Numbered from the stretch's first letter, positions 35,344-48,110 are shown. The stretch: 64,000 bases of DNA from Cheiracanthium punctorium (GCA_038373885.1 JAWZYV010013174.1:1054001-1118000); one strand, 5' to 3'. Translations and numbers: made by a program. The notes: generated from the sequence alone by a model not told the origin.

Positions 35344-38300
35344 ATAGTTCAGAATTTTCATTCATGCATACTGTGTTCAAATATTTATGACATAAAATAA
35401 AACTAAAGTGTAATGTAAATGTGCTTAAATAATAAGCAAAACAATGTTTAAAACAAATGCATTTTCTGCCACATGATTTCTATTGAAAAAAAAATTTGAT
35501 GTGGACACCCCATGTCCACACATGCGCGCCAATTTTAGCATCTGAATTTTTTTTTTCTGCTCCACCGCTTGTCGATTTTAAAGTAAAGACGCGATTTTTT
35601 TACACCGCTGGACTACCACTAGACTGTGTTATTTAATATGTTTATTTTAAACTGCCTTCTCAATAGAACAGTTTTCTTTTAAGAGCTTGAAATCTTTATA
35701 TTTGTTGTAACTAAGTGTTTCGAACCTGAGCATTACTATAACAACACTAATTAATTTTTAAAAATTCTTCATGACGGAAGTGTTGTGAGATTGTTCAAAA
35801 AAAGTATGTATGATAGAAAAGTACAAAAGACAAAGAGATTTGAAGCGAGATATTAAGAAATCTTAATGAATAACAAAGACAATAACTTACAGAAATGTGA
35901 AAATTATGATCACAATGTTCATAATAATATACTTACAGTTGTTTCTTGGTTTCTAAAAAGGAGAACGTAAGTAAGATAACTTGTCCATAAATCGTCTTCT
36001 AGTCTATATAAAGATTAGGAGACGATTCATGGACTCATTCCACGAATTTTTCCATGTTTATGATATTAATTCAACCCTTTACTGTTTTTGACTTTCCAGT
36101 ATTTCCGGATTCAGATTTATTGATAAGGTTGTAATGCTGGATCCCACGAATATTCATTTCTTTACAAACGTCAGATGAGTATTTCCTTCCAGCTTACAAT
36201 TAATTTAACAATTGATTACAGAGAGACATAAGGAAAAGAGATTTTTAAAAAGAGGTTTAATTTTATGTAAAGACTATCATTTATAAAGATATGAAAATTA
36301 TAAACATGTTAACATCTCACACTTATTTCTTACTTGTTTAAAAGTAAAGGTAAAAAAGACTAGCCCAATAAATCATTTTATAATGTTGATTTAATTTTAG
36401 TTACATAATTAAAAGAGTGAATTTAAAGTATTAAAATCTAAAAATAAAAAATTATCTATTATGCATTAGTATCCAATATTTCAACTTAATTACAGATTTG
36501 GAAGTTAACGGAACTTTTAGATTGCAATGTTTGCTCCAGACTTCTAGTGAAAGATAATTAAAAAAAAACATTAAAATCTTAAATGAAATTTCATTATTTT
36601 TTCATATATTATTCCTTAAGATACATAAATTTGCATTGCTCTATTGATGATAGGAAAGGCGCGTAAAATTACTATAAAAATAATTTACTTCTCAATTTCG
36701 ATCCCGCAGGATTACAGTCCTAATCCAGCGGGAATAGTCCCCAAAATATTTGTGCGGGATCCAATTGGATTCCCCAGCACTAAGTGTCTTATGCAAGATT
36801 TTAAATTCGTGATATCAAAATGACTCCGATTTCACTTGCCAATTTGAAACGAGGATCAGGTAGTTTCTTAATGTATGTTTTTAACAAACCGAAGTAAAAT
36901 ACTTTGAATAAATTTAATAAAATTCAACAACCTGCCATTCTGGTGCAGGATATGAGGTTTTTTTTAGATATTCTGTTTTACAGTTATCTGCATTCTTTAG
37001 CTTCTATTAAATTATTTTTCAATTCGGTAATGGTTCAATAACTTAAACGTGCAATTACATTTTTGATAATTTAAATATATATATATATACTCATAAAAAA
37101 ACATTAATAAAGTGAACCAACGTCTGGCTTACAAAAATTTCGTCAGGCTAATGGGACACAAGGTAATTTTCAAATTGTTGTTTTTGCATTAAATGTTATT
37201 AATGCATTTTAATATGTAATGTGATAAAAAGTGAGTCTTTAAAAACGTTAAAAATGTTAGACTGAGTGTATAAAATACTTTTTTTAATAATAATTTAATA
37301 TTTATTTAATTGCCAATTTAAAATTTCGCTACTAAATCACACCCATGACTATATATCCTACTATGTAGCTACTCTGATCCGTCCTAACTCACTTTCTAAC
37401 AGCTCCGATCAAGATAAAACCTTTACCGCTATCGCTCCAAGAAGATTAAAAAGTTCAAAAAATTAAAAAGCACAAAAAGCGTAATAACATCTACACCGTT
37501 TGTACGATCCGCTTTAAATTTTTTATAATCATGTTTAAAAATATAGAAAACAATCTGCGCTGCTTTAAAAATCTGAAAATCCACCTTTTCCTTCATTTTT
37601 AAGAGAATTTTTGCTCTTTTGAGCTCTGTTTTATTTCCGAGAGTAAAACAAAAAAAAAATTTAATTACTTGCGTGACAAAATAAGGCTCTGCAAGTGATA
37701 ATAACGTCATATTAGAAGTCACGGTCATAAGGCTTTGAAGAAAAAGTTGCGATTTCAGGTGGTTTTAAACAGTTTTTTCAGATAACACATTTTAATTTTT
37801 TTTATTAAAAGAATCATCTGCTTGAAGCAGTGATTTAATAGGCGCTGTTTACACAAAACAAAATTCTTCGAATGCGAAACGTTTTCTCACGTTTCCAGAA
37901 GACATGAAATTCGATTTGGGTTTATAAAAAAAATTGAATATCAAGTTATTTATTTTAGGTGGATGAAGATTAAATATACTGAGTGTAGACATATTTTCGT
38001 GAAATGTTTTGTCTAGTGTCTGTTGTAATTGCCTCCACAACCGGCTTTGACTTCTAGTACAGGATAGTGAATATTTATAAGTAAATTATATCTGCTTTAA
38101 AAGATTTTACAAATTGTAACAATCACAGACAGAGAAATTTACTAAAGGAACAAAACTCAACTAATTGCATCGTTAAAAAATAAAAATAAATTAATACACA
38201 CTTATTAATTACATAATTACAAGCACTTTAACATAATTACAAGCTTATGTTAAAAATCAAAACTTTAAAACACCACAAGTTAACATTTTATTAATAGAAC

Positions 38301-38960
38301 TTTTGTTTTTAATGAACTAGTTTTAACCTTTCTAAAATCTTAAAAATCCACCAAACGAGAGAGACAGAGAGAAATAAAGAAAATAAAGAATTTCAACTCA
38401 AAACTGTGACTCCCATTTAATTCCTTGATAAAGAACGGGGGATATTTCTCAAATTTCTCATACTCTGCAAAGATGCAATCATCAATCATTCTCCCCCATC
38501 CGCAGTGTGTGACCAGTGAGAAGTGACTGCTCATTCAACAAAACAATGAAGTATTAAATTTATCTTCCCTACATCACGTGACGCCAATTTCGGAGAAAAA
38601 AGGAAATATCATATATGTTTATTAGAGAGCTTTGATTCGAACGTGCCGACTGGCTGTTTGATTTATCAGGTTATTAGAGTAGGCAGAAAATACTTGAATG
38701 CCAGAAAGTCTCTTTTGGACAGATTGAAGATGAAAATGTAGTTGCATTTTTGACCAACGATTTCAACCATGTTAATATGATTAGAGTCATGAAGGAGAAA
38801 TTCTCTCTATGTATATATTTTTTGATGAAAAAATAAATATCGAGAAAATTAAATTCAATTGGTCCAGCATTTGTTTTGTACGTAACATCACAATTAATTT
38901 GAAAATGCGGGATGTTCCTTGGGCCACTCTAAAACTGAAGTCACTTGGGTTTTGTCATAG
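35344..38960. other. AT-rich DNA, no gene; one hairpin
   Basis: Only the 23-nt-arm hairpin at 35983-36034 (separate entry), an imperfect palindromic patch near 36705-36780 and a short (TA)n tract at 37078-37090 stand out. Open frames up to 99 codons (for example 37429-37728, minus) have no domain features and AT-driven composition. Confidence 0.35.
35983..36034. repeat. Hairpin, 23-nt arms and 6-nt loop
   Basis: GTCCATAAATCGTCTTCTAG and onward (35983-36005) pairs with 36012-36034 at 20 of 23 positions. Total length 52 nt. Pre-miRNA-like in size but with no sign of a conserved miRNA. Confidence 0.75.
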
Positions 38961-39096
38961 TTAGGGAAGGATGTGAGACGAGACGAAACTAAGATTTACA
39001 GATTTTATGCGAGACGAAACAGTCATTTTTATCATTACTGAATACGGAATTAGCGAAACGACACGGACTTGTTTTCCGTCTCGTATCAATCCCTAA
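38961..39096. mobile_element. TTAGGGAT MITE copy 2
   Basis: TTAGGGAAGGATGTGAGACG at the left and the complement TTAGGGATTGATACGAGACG at the right are terminal inverted repeats of about 25 bp. The interior (GATTTACAGATTTTATGCGA) matches copy 1 at 16767-16911. Length 136 bp, no coding sequence. Confidence 0.75.
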
Positions 39097-39367
39097 TCAC
39101 ATGATAAAATTTTTTTGCTAGTAACTAAAATCATGCTTTTTTACTAGATATTTTTTCATGACAGATACTTCTTGGGATCAAATAATGTTAACTGAATTTT
39201 AAAAGCTAAATTAAGCAGATTAACCTGTTCAAAACAAGTTCTTCAGGTAGTTATCAATAAAAATGTAACATTTCCATATGTAAAGGTTTATGTAAGCCAT
39301 TTTTCAGATAAAAAATGGAATATTTTAAAGTTTATTTACGATATAGACTTCGGCAGGTGTAGATGTT

Positions 39368-39479
39368 TTAATTGAAGCATAGATTTTCTATAAAAGCACA
39401 TATATGTGTATATATATATATATACATACATATATATATATATATATATGCTTTTATAGAAAAGCTATGCTTTGATTAA
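39368..39479. repeat. Palindromic MITE-like hairpin with (TA)n core
   Basis: TTAATTGAAGCATAG (39368) and the complement of the right side TTAATCAAAGCATAG (ending 39479) begin 30-nt arms that share TTTTCTATAAAAGCA; the centre is a TA/CA microsatellite. TTAA stands at both outer edges. The whole could extrude as a cruciform. Confidence 0.8.
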
Positions 39480-39675
39480 TATCTCCGTATATATTAATCC
39501 TACTTATTTCTCATTCAGAAGAGATGTTTAGTTTATTACTTCCTTTTATTAACTGATTTAGAATTTAATAAATCAGCTTAAGAGTTGGTAAAAATTGTTT
39601 TAATAAAAATTTAATTTCGAGCTGAACGTTTATTCGAGTAACTTATTCTACACTTACATGTATATGTACACTGTA

Positions 39676-40591
39676 CACTACCGTGAAAGTTCGGCATCTG
39701 GAGAATGTTCACTTTCACCGGTGAATGCCTACAATCACATCGTCGCTTGGTGTATGTCCGGATTTTTTTACTAAATACCCTCATTTCTCACTTACACCGG
39801 CAAATGTTGACATTCACCATGTACTGGTGAATGTCGGATATATCGAGGTATACATTTCCTTCTCCGCATATCAATAGCGATAAAACGTCACAAGCGTGAC
39901 GTAACGTTTTCCCTTTTCTTGCTTAGTTAAATGGTCTTTGTGGAGAGGGGGGTCATCAATCTGTAGAGTAGTTTTCACTGCGGGACTAACCCAAAAGATT
40001 TTAAATGCTGCAGTAGGAATTGTTTTTTTTGTTTGTTTGTATGTTGTTGTTGTTGTTGTTTTCATATGTAGCTTTAGATTCCAGCATGAGATGAAGAAAG
40101 GCTGCTCGATATTACTTGGTTTCTTAATAATGATAGACGCTGTTCTTGGATAAACGTCAAGAACTGAGATTTTAGTTTTACGGTTGCCAATAAAGAACTT
40201 GGCATTTATACCATAGTGAATTTTTCTTCTATAAGTATGGAGAACCATGGATTCATCCTTAGTAGCACAATTAGTCCAAAAGACGTTTAAAACACGTTTT
40301 TTAACGTCAAGAAACGGATTTCCAACGTAATTTGAACGTTTTTTGAACTAGTTGTGCTACTAGGGATGGGGAAATAATTTCCTCCCACAGAATAAAAATA
40401 TTTCTCTAACGTTTTGCCTGACTTCAGCTTCCCTGTTCGGTCATCCGCCAGGGCATGTCAATGCTTGTCGACTTACACCGGTGGTAGTCCGAATATGCAA
40501 CACAAATATAAGGTCCTTCACCGAAGTATTAGGTATGTATCGAAATTCACCGGTGAAAGTCACGCCAGCTTGGGTCCTTCACAGTAACTTG
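39676..40591. mobile_element. MITE with TTCACCGGTGAA subterminal repeats
   Basis: Left end CACTACCGTGAAAG and the complement of the right end CAAGTTACTGTGAAGG sit next to TA dinucleotides. Further inside, TTTCACCGGTGAA occurs at both ends, and related CACCGG-type motifs recur (39796, 39822, 40477, 40552). TA flanks and iterated subterminal motifs resemble the pogo/Tigger-type MITEs at 42.6 and 45.6 kb. The 125-codon minus frame inside (39871-40248) has no domain and crosses a (GTT)n tract, so I do not call it a gene. Confidence 0.6.
40255..40372. mobile_element. Short palindromic MITE nested in the previous element
   Basis: CATCCTTAGTAGCACAA and the complement of the right side CATCCCTAGTAGCACAA lead into arms with TAGTYCAAAARACGTT, leaving a small centre. 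Total about 118 bp. It sits inside the TTCACCGGTGAA element and so is the younger insertion. Confidence 0.7.
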
Positions 40592-40957
40592 TATACTTAC
40601 ACAATCCAATCAAAATAATGTAACTAGAGGGTGTGTACGACGTCAGTGCTAATAAACAATCGCAGACCATACGTGACAGTACCAATAGTGGATGTTAAGA
40701 ACAAACCTAATTACATTATTAACAACAATTAATTAACAACATTATGATTAATATGTTATGAGCAAATACATTTGTTACAAAATAGAGCAGTAACATTGTT
40801 AAAAAACATATTGACCTAGATCAGTTACTAATACGCCACTAATGCTGCTGCAGTAAAATTTTAGAAGGCCATAGACATCTATCTGTAAAATGAAGTCAAT
40901 CACTGGTAGTTTTCACAAGTTGTAAGTCAGCAAGTACGTGGAGATATTTTACATATA

Positions 40958-41499
40958 AAGGGTTTTCCATTAAGAGTGATGCAATTTGATAATTAAAAAA
41001 ACACATAAATTATTCAATGAGACACTTTTTTAAAGCTTACGTTATTCCATTAAGTATGAAAAATAATATCGTTCATGGACACGACTTCTCTCGTACATAC
41101 CGCATTATGTCAACCCAATTTTCCATCATTCTTTCACATAAATAAGAGTTATTTCACGAATAGCACTTTCAATGTTGGTTTTTAATTTCTCAATTGTTAT
41201 AGGATTATCAGCATAAACTTGTGACTTAGCATATTCCCAAAGAAAGAAATCACAAGGTGTTAAATCAAAGAACTGAATAATGTCGTCTATGAATTCCTCT
41301 TAAATTTCTCTCGGTATTCAGATATGAACACTGATTTTGATAAAACAGTTTGGTAATTTAGAAACGTTGTTCAAGCGTGTATCTTTCCATGATTAAATGG
41401 CATAGCATACTAAACACAAATGACGCAAAAAATCTTTTTAAAAATTGTAATGTTGCCATTCTAACCATTTAAAATTGTATCATCTTATTGGAAAACCAT
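40958..41499 (-). mobile_element. Deleted Tc1/mariner-superfamily element
   Basis: GGTTTTCCATTAAGAGTGAT near 40961 and the complement of the right end, GGTTTTCCAATAAGATGATA, are terminal inverted repeats that continue into CAATTT. TA-rich flanks fit the superfamily. About 540 bp long with only the 3' part of a transposase inside (separate entry). Confidence 0.7.
41040..41275 (-). pseudogene. Transposase C-terminal fragment (DDE_3 type)
   Basis: Minus strand from 41275: FFDLTPCDFFLWEYAKSQVY, then ADNPITIEKLKTNIESAIRE. The DLTPCDFFLWGYVKSKVY box with the last catalytic acidic residue, followed by a TIEELK..I..AI segment, is typical of a large arthropod group of IS630/Tc1/mariner-superfamily transposases. 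Downstream the frame is broken (stops near 41140 and 41115), but MYERSRVH and YFSYLM-like remnants follow. Everything upstream of the last catalytic box is deleted. Confidence 0.75.
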
Positions 41500-41504
41500 A
41501 TACT

Positions 41505-42630
41505 TATACGGAAAATTTTCATCAATATTTTATAAGCATATTTATATTGAAAAAAGAATGTATTTTCAGTTTTTTCAAATATTAATGTTTTAACAATATA
41601 AATGTAATGATAATGAAGAAAGCTTCATGTTGTACGTTTACCTTTAATTAAGTCATTTTTAGTACAAAGGTTTACATGAAAGTTTGGCAAATATTTATTT
41701 TATAAATGTAATCTATATGTAATATGTCCAACTCATGTACCATTGTTTTTACAACTATTTTACTTTTACTGTTATTTCGTTTTTTCATCAGTTTTTACTG
41801 TTTATCGACCATAGTGAATAGTGCATTTTTCTTTTTTTTTTTTTCATTTTTTTAAGGACAGCATATTTCCAGTTCTTCTAATAAATGGTGCCTTTAAAAA
41901 CCATGTCTCGGGGTAGCATTTTTACGTGTTTTTCTACTTCGTAAATAACTGGTAACTTTTATTTTTTCAGAGTTAGAACTTCAAAACATTGGTCGATAAA
42001 TTCAATGAAACAAGGGAAAAATACATGAAATAATTTTATTTCCGATAAGTCAAAAATTTTTCATTTCACCAGATGTCCTATAAGAGATATTTGGAAGTGT
42101 GAAATAAATTTTCTAAAATAAACTAAATATTCTGAGCATTTTCGAAAGTTTTCCTTTTTTATTTATTTATTTTTTTTTTTTTTGTAGTATCAGGATATTG
42201 TCTGCATATTTCGCAAGAAAGCTTCATAGAAACGTAAAATTATCTAGAAAAGAAACACAAATGCCGGCATCTTCGGCATCTTTGATTCTGAAAACTTTTA
42301 ATAAAAGAATATTGGATATGCGCGTGAAAAAGTTTTCTGAGTTCATTAATTAAATTTTATCATCAATTACAATATAAGTCTTGGTGAAAATAATAAAAAA
42401 GATACCTTTATTATATTAGTCGAGTTCTTCATTACTGGAAGTGTTGGAAAACTCCTCACGTGTGACACTATCGGAGAGAAATGTACTTATTTACTTATGT
42501 AAAATAAAAAAAAAAATGTCAGTTTGTTTAAATTCAGCTCGATACATCTTATTTCATTTTGTTTTATTTTTTTCTAGAAATCATTTTAATTTTTCGTTTT
42601 TAAAAGAAGTTTGAAAGGCAAAAAGATAAA
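41505..42630. other. AT-rich DNA, nothing recognised
   Basis: Poly-T tracts at about 41832-41845 and 42168-42183. No other structure noticed. Confidence 0.35.
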
Positions 42631-42635
42631 AATTA

Positions 42636-43362
42636 CAGCCGATTCCGAATATAGTGAACCCGGATATAGTGAACTTTCGGCTAAAGTGAACTCATCTCCT
42701 TAGTTCCTATTCACATACATTAGAAATGTGCATCGCATTTTTCGGATTTAGTGAACCATGACTTCGGTTATAGTGAACTTAACAATTTTTGGACGGTTGA
42801 GGCAATGCTTTTCAATTCTCCCGAACATTCTGTAGTGTTCGAGTAGAGAGAAAGATTATCAAGCACCTGTTCCGAAATGAAGATGAATTGCCAGTGTCTA
42901 GACTAACTTACTTGTACTAAACAAGGAGGAAGGGGCGGAAGGGGGTCATAATTTTTTCAGTTCTGTAATACATCCTACTCTTTAAAAGCAATCATTGACA
43001 AAATCAGGGTACTTTTGAAAGTTAACTAAAAGCTAAAATTTGGACAGTGTCATTTCCCATTCAAAATGCAATATCACAGGTTAAAAGCGACAGCATCTTT
43101 TGCCAACTGAATGGAATGTACATTATTTCCATAAATGTGATTAATTGTGTTTATTTTACTTAACAGCTAGTTCTAGAACCATAAATGCGATCCATTATGT
43201 TTGATTTACTTAATAAACATTCAGTACTTGTATAAAATTCTATTTTCTAGTTTTGTATGGTTTTATTGTTATCGGACATCAGAAAATCGGTTTTAGTAAA
43301 CTTCGGATATAGTGAACGAAATTTGCTGGTCCCTATAGGTTCACTATAACCGGAGTCGACTA
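42636..43362. mobile_element. pogo/Tigger-like MITE, TATAGTGAAC motif
   Basis: TA (42634-42635) then CAGCCGATTCCGAATATAG; at the other end the complement reads TAGTCGACTCCGGTTATAG with TA outside (43363-43364). Both ends carry tandem copies of a CGGATATAGTGAACTT-like motif (42645, 42661, 42680, 42750 and four at the right), the arrangement of binding sites at pogo/Tigger ends. 727 bp, no transposase frame. Confidence 0.85.
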
Positions 43363-43369
43363 TACTTTT

Positions 43370-44250
43370 ATTTTTTAATACATTTTATCTTTTAAGTTCA
43401 TATTCTTTTCCTTGTACCGCTTTGGTATATTTTAAGCTAAAAATGAATTTATATCTTCATTTAATATCCTTTTTAGATAATAAATTATATATACATATGA
43501 TTTAAACTTAATTTCATAAATTTTAGTTTAAAATAAGTCAATATGAAAACCCAGTTTTCGTTGAAAATAAGTTGACTAGTTAATTTAGTTGAATGGACGT
43601 TGTACGCCAGACAACTGGCATTTAGAGACACCAGTATTACGTATCTTGAACGAAATAAATATTATTTACAATGAAATTAGTAAATAATCCTTATAAAACC
43701 TGTAAGAAATCCCCCGACAGATAGCCCTTCCTTTTCCTTAGCAAAAAAGCATTAGAAGAAAATTATTTCCAAAAACGTAGCAATGCACTGTGTAAACTGC
43801 TTTCTCTCATGAAAAATATTATCGACACATATTAGTGCATCAAGTTCAGAAATTGTAAAATCACAGCAAGTACAAGAATTTCTAAAAGTCACTGTAGCTC
43901 TTGTTTAATGCTTTTATTCAGAGAGAAAGATTAGGTATTAACAATGTATTAAATTAAAATTAGCCTGTTTCATGAAACTTCATTTTCTTTTTTCTTTGTC
44001 TCCTGTATATGCGGCTTTTTATGCTTCGTTTACAATTTATTTTCTTGCATAAGACCAAAAAAAAAAAAAAAAAAAATGCACACTCAAAATGTACATGTAG
44101 ATTTTCATATGCTTCTTTTTGTTACAGCTACCGAGTTAGATGTTGTGAAATTCTTTGCATAATATTTATAAAACAAATTTAAATTTCATTTATTAGAAAG
44201 TTCGTCTCAATCGATATGTTTGATTTGATAAGGCCATTTTAAAAGGGTGT
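43370..44250. other. AT-rich DNA, nothing recognised
   Basis: A pure poly-A tract at about 44057-44077. No gene or paired termini. Confidence 0.35.
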
Positions 44251-44269
44251 GGTATTCCACACCTAGGCA

Positions 44270-44660
44270 GAGGTCTTCTTACTATTGCACTCTTCTAATT
44301 TTTTATCGATCAGAATTATATTTTTGCAGAAATACTTCTATTTTAAGACTGGATAGCATCTTCGGTCTAGTATTGAGCCTCAAGTTTCAGGTGCCCCTGT
44401 CTTGACAGCATGATCGATGTGTGTGGACTCCTCTAGGCTCCATCCCCACACCATTCACCCGTCCTTGGATTCTGCCAAGAGGCTCGCTGGACACTTGAAT
44501 TATCAAAGGAATTATTTCTTCTTTTTCATGCTGAAATCTCTCCACTTCTCTCTTATTTTATACTGCTTTTGTCTGTTATCTCTGGCTATTGGTTGATTCT
44601 GCTCTGAAATATCTTATAACGAAAAAAGAGAGAAGTCTTCCCCATACCTAATTATGATTA
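44270..44660 (+). repeat. 44-51 kb cluster repeat, copy A
   Basis: Core landmarks in order: TAGCATCTTCGG, AGTTTCAGGTG, GACAGCATGATCGATG, TGTGGACTCC, CCATTCACCCGTC, GAGGCTCGCTGGACAC. The upstream 70 bp match copy C (ACTTCTATTTTAAGACT) and the downstream 150 bp match copy B (CTGCTTTTGTCTGTTATC), showing that the original duplicated unit is longer than the 200-bp core. No frame is open in all copies and no known family is recognised. Confidence 0.75.
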
Positions 44661-45280
44661 CGATAGTGTAAAATATTTATTTTATGAAGTGTTTCATACA
44701 CTGAAGAAAATTCGGAAAACTTCACACTACGAATACTGTCATGAAGCATTTTACATACTGCGTGCAACCTGTACTATATCGCAACTGTGGAGTAAAAACC
44801 GATCATTTATTTGTTGAAATCATTTATTTTTTTCTGCGACACTTCCACTAGTTTGCTATAAACAGAAAAATCAGTTTAATAATAAGTTATTAGAGAAGGT
44901 TTGTCTCCTGATTTTATTGATAGGGCAAACTTTTAAAGAGTATTGTACTTCAAACCAAGGGTAAACTCCTGTAATTTTATCAATCGAATTTATGTTTTAC
45001 TTCTCCCCTCTCTCTATTTTTTTAAAATTTAAATATTTCCTGTATTAAGATTAGATTGCTTCTCGAGTACTGAACAGGACATATCCAGACGATGGAAGAA
45101 GCTTTTAAATCTAAATTAGTAACATAGCATCGTTATCCTGTCGATGTATTTCATATTTTAAAAATCGGATAATTCACAACACACGTTTAACTAATTTTAT
45201 CAGAATCTAGCAGTAATTTTACGAAGCTCTTCAGATGTATGCGTACTTTCCACTTATTTAAGAAATATTTCTGAATTTTG

Positions 45281-45632
45281 GACGATTCGATACCACCTAA
45301 AAGTCCCAGTACTAAGCCTCGGGTGTCAGATGGCCTACCCCCCCTCTCGACAGCATGACGGATGAGTGTGGACTCCTACTTTAGTAGCCCCTTTCCATCA
45401 CCCACACAATTCATCCGTTCTGAGATGGAACACATACTGTCAAAATAGAGGCTCACTGGACCCTCGAATCGTCAGAGGATTTCTTTTTTTCTTTTCATGC
45501 CTAGACCTCTATTCTTCTCCCGAGTGTACACTGCTCTTGTTTATCGTCTGTGGCTATGGGAGAATCCTGTTCTGAAATTTTGTTTTATGCGATACGAAGG
45601 AGAGATGAAACCTAGGATTGGTCTTTACAAAT
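45281..45632 (+). repeat. 44-51 kb cluster repeat, copy B
   Basis: GATTCGATACCACC, CGACAGCATGACGGATGAGT, TCATCCGTTCTGAG and GAGGCTCACTGGACCCTCGA match the other copies; the downstream part matches copy A. The pogo-like MITE begins directly after it (45635). Spacing from copy A is about 940 bp. Confidence 0.75.
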
Positions 45633-45634
45633 TA

Positions 45635-46384
45635 CAGTACGCACCGGTTACAACGGACCAGGAATATAACGTACTATCGGTTATAACGTTCCTAGAAACT
45701 ATTAATATAGGACTTCAATCGGGATCTAATGTTATTCAGCTTCGGTTAAAACGTACTTAACAAAAGCACGTACTTCAGCTAAAACGTACTTTTTATACCA
45801 AAGCCAAAAATAAAATTTTGCTTTTCTTAACAATTTTATTTCCTTGTCCTCGGAAATTTCAGTACCTACAAAAACACTCGTTGTCAGTTTTCAGATTCTC
45901 TAGCGAGATGAATTGTGTATGAATGAAGGGAGCGATCTTTTATCTTTTTCGCCTGCTAGGTAGGGCTAAGATCAAGACCCTGTTTTTTATTTGTCATTCA
46001 TCCATGTAAATGCCTCCTGAAAAGCCCTATCTGTAATGATTCTGTGAAGAAGAAACAGAGGAGCCTATACCAAGCATATCCGACGCATTAAATGCTGCAA
46101 AAACATTATCACGATTTTTTGAATGCTGCATTAATTTCTCATTTCTCTCTCGTTGCACATATCTATCTCAATAAAAATTGTAAGTAATAACGAATTTTCT
46201 CTGTTTAATTTAAATTTTAAAAAATCAGACCTGTTTAAAGCACATATTACAGTGAAATTAAGTGCCCACTTTCTTTTTTTGTGTAATATTGAATCTTACC
46301 GACGATTCTGCTTATAACGTACTTCGACTATAACGTACTACTTGTTTAGGTCCCGTGAGAGTACGTAATAACCGGTGTATACTG
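45635..46384. mobile_element. pogo/Tigger-like MITE, TTATAACGTAC motif
   Basis: TA (45633-45634) then CAGTACGCACCGGTTACAAC, and at the right the complement CAGTATACACCGGTTATTAC with TA outside (46385-46386). Subterminal iterations of TATAACGTACT-like sequence lie at both ends (45668, 45681, 45744, 45775; 46314, 46331). 750 bp, non-coding. Distinct family from the TATAGTGAAC MITE but the same architecture. Confidence 0.85.
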
Positions 46385-46389
46385 TAGTA

Positions 46390-47760
46390 CTGAATAAGGT
46401 TGTTCATTTAGGAAATCATGCAACTTTTGAACAGATTTTTAAAGCATTCAATCGCGCTGGAGACTCGTAAAAATTTAGAATGTATCTTTACTAGTTGTAC
46501 TGTGAACTGTTATAAACAACGAACCCACAGGAGTTACGAAACACTCGGGGCGAAAATGCTAAACGTTCGAAATGTTGCAATATTTTCCTAAACGGGTAAC
46601 TCTTCGGCTCGTTTTTGATGGCGAATTTTGTGCTCACGAATTCTTTCTGAAAGTTGCATAGAAGGTATACAGCTTTACTATCAGTATTAGTGCATAATGT
46701 ATTGAGTGAAGATCCATTATTATTTTATTCGAGTGTTTAATATAATTACTTTGTTTTTTAAGCCGTTCAAAAGTTCTGTGAAGACAATCGTTCTTCGGGT
46801 GGAACACCCTTAAAGTCGGATTCTTGTTAATGAATTATCTCTATACACATCAGCCATGTTAGAAACACTATAATTATAAAATCACTGAACTAAAAAGTTG
46901 TAGAAGCAGCTAAATTTTGTCTTGTAACAGGTGGGGAGGTGAAAGAGAAACGGCATGTTTTTGTTCAATTTTATAAGTCAGTATTTTTTATTTTTATTTT
47001 TTTTGTAAATACATTAATAATTAATGTATTATTTTATGGACAAAAAAATCCGACGAGCAGAAGTTTAAGTTTTTTACTATTTTTTTATGGAACTGAAAGA
47101 ATGAAAATGTTTATTAGACAGAAATTAATAAGTTGTAAAGAGTTATAGAATAAATGGATTTTTAAGGAATTGTTCCGAATTAATTCCCACAGCTTTAAAG
47201 CGTTATTATTTACATAAATGTTAGGTGAGTGCCGAAGATCCGCCACTGTATGTGCATGAAATATTTCAACGCTGTACGTGAAGCATACATGATGTTCTTA
47301 ATCATACTAATTTCTTTTTCTTTTTCTTCCTATTTTTTCTTTTTTGAATCTCATTCATAACTGTCATAATATAAATATTTTATTCAATAAATGCATGCTT
47401 TTATATACAATGTTGAAATATCAGATCACTCATGTGTATGTGTGTAATCACGTTATAAATGTACGTTCGATCAAGATCACGGCTGAAAAATGAAGTAAAA
47501 AATAAATATTTGTTTACTAAAACCGTTTTCTTTCTTTATGTTTTCATTGTATCTTTGAGGAGACACTGAATTATTTGTTTAAAAAAAACCAATCGTACGT
47601 TTAAAAGCTTTAAAAATTAACATTTTTTTTTCGCATTTTATCGATATTTTTCAGTTTTAAAAAATGGATATTCCGGAAAACGCACGTATAACTAAATTTT
47701 CAAAATGAAATTCTAATTCAAATGTTTATTTTGTAATTATTTTACAAAATATTTGAGATT
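46390..47760. other. AT-rich DNA, nothing recognised
   Basis: No repeat ends or coding similarity noticed; this interval accounts, with the MITE, for the wide spacing between copies B and C of the cluster repeat. Confidence 0.3.
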
Positions 47761-47764
47761 TTTG

Positions 47765-48110
47765 TGGACCATCTGTGGCATCTTCAAGTTTACTATTGAG
47801 CTTCAAATTTCAGACGTCATCCTTTTACTAACACACTTCTATAATTCTATCGATAAAATTTATATTTTACCACCATTTTTATAAAAAATACTTCTATTTT
47901 AAGACTCGGTAGCATCTTCTGGACCAGTACTGAGCTTCGAGTTTCAGGTGTCAATCTCTCGACACCATGATCGATGAGTGTTCCATCTGTAGGACTGTGT
48001 AGTACCCCTTTTCATCACCAGTACCATTCATCAGTACTTGGCCGGGACGCATCCTGTCAAAGCAGAGGCTGCTGGACTTTAAAATTTCAGAGGATTTCTT
48101 ATTATGCCAG
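47765..48110 (+). repeat. 44-51 kb cluster repeat, copies F (partial) and C
   Basis: A partial unit (47772-47845: GGCATCTTCAAG, ATTGAGCTTCAAATTTCAG) is followed by a full core (47911-48100: AGCATCTTCTGG, GACACCATGATCGATGAGTG, AGCAGAGGCTGCTGGAC). The sequence between them (CTTCTATAATTCTATCGATA) matches the upstream flank of copy A, which shows a tandem origin. Confidence 0.7.

Noticed and set aside
35983..36034. A microRNA precursor
   Set aside because: Size and pairing fit loosely but no known miRNA seed or expression evidence; kept only as a hairpin.
37429..37728. 99-codon minus-strand frame as a gene
   Set aside because: Composition dominated by F, K, L and I expected from AT-rich DNA; no motif.
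39871..40248. The longest open frame in the window (125 codons, minus strand)
   Set aside because: No recognisable domain; it runs through a (GTT)n tract giving a threonine run and lies inside a non-autonomous MITE.
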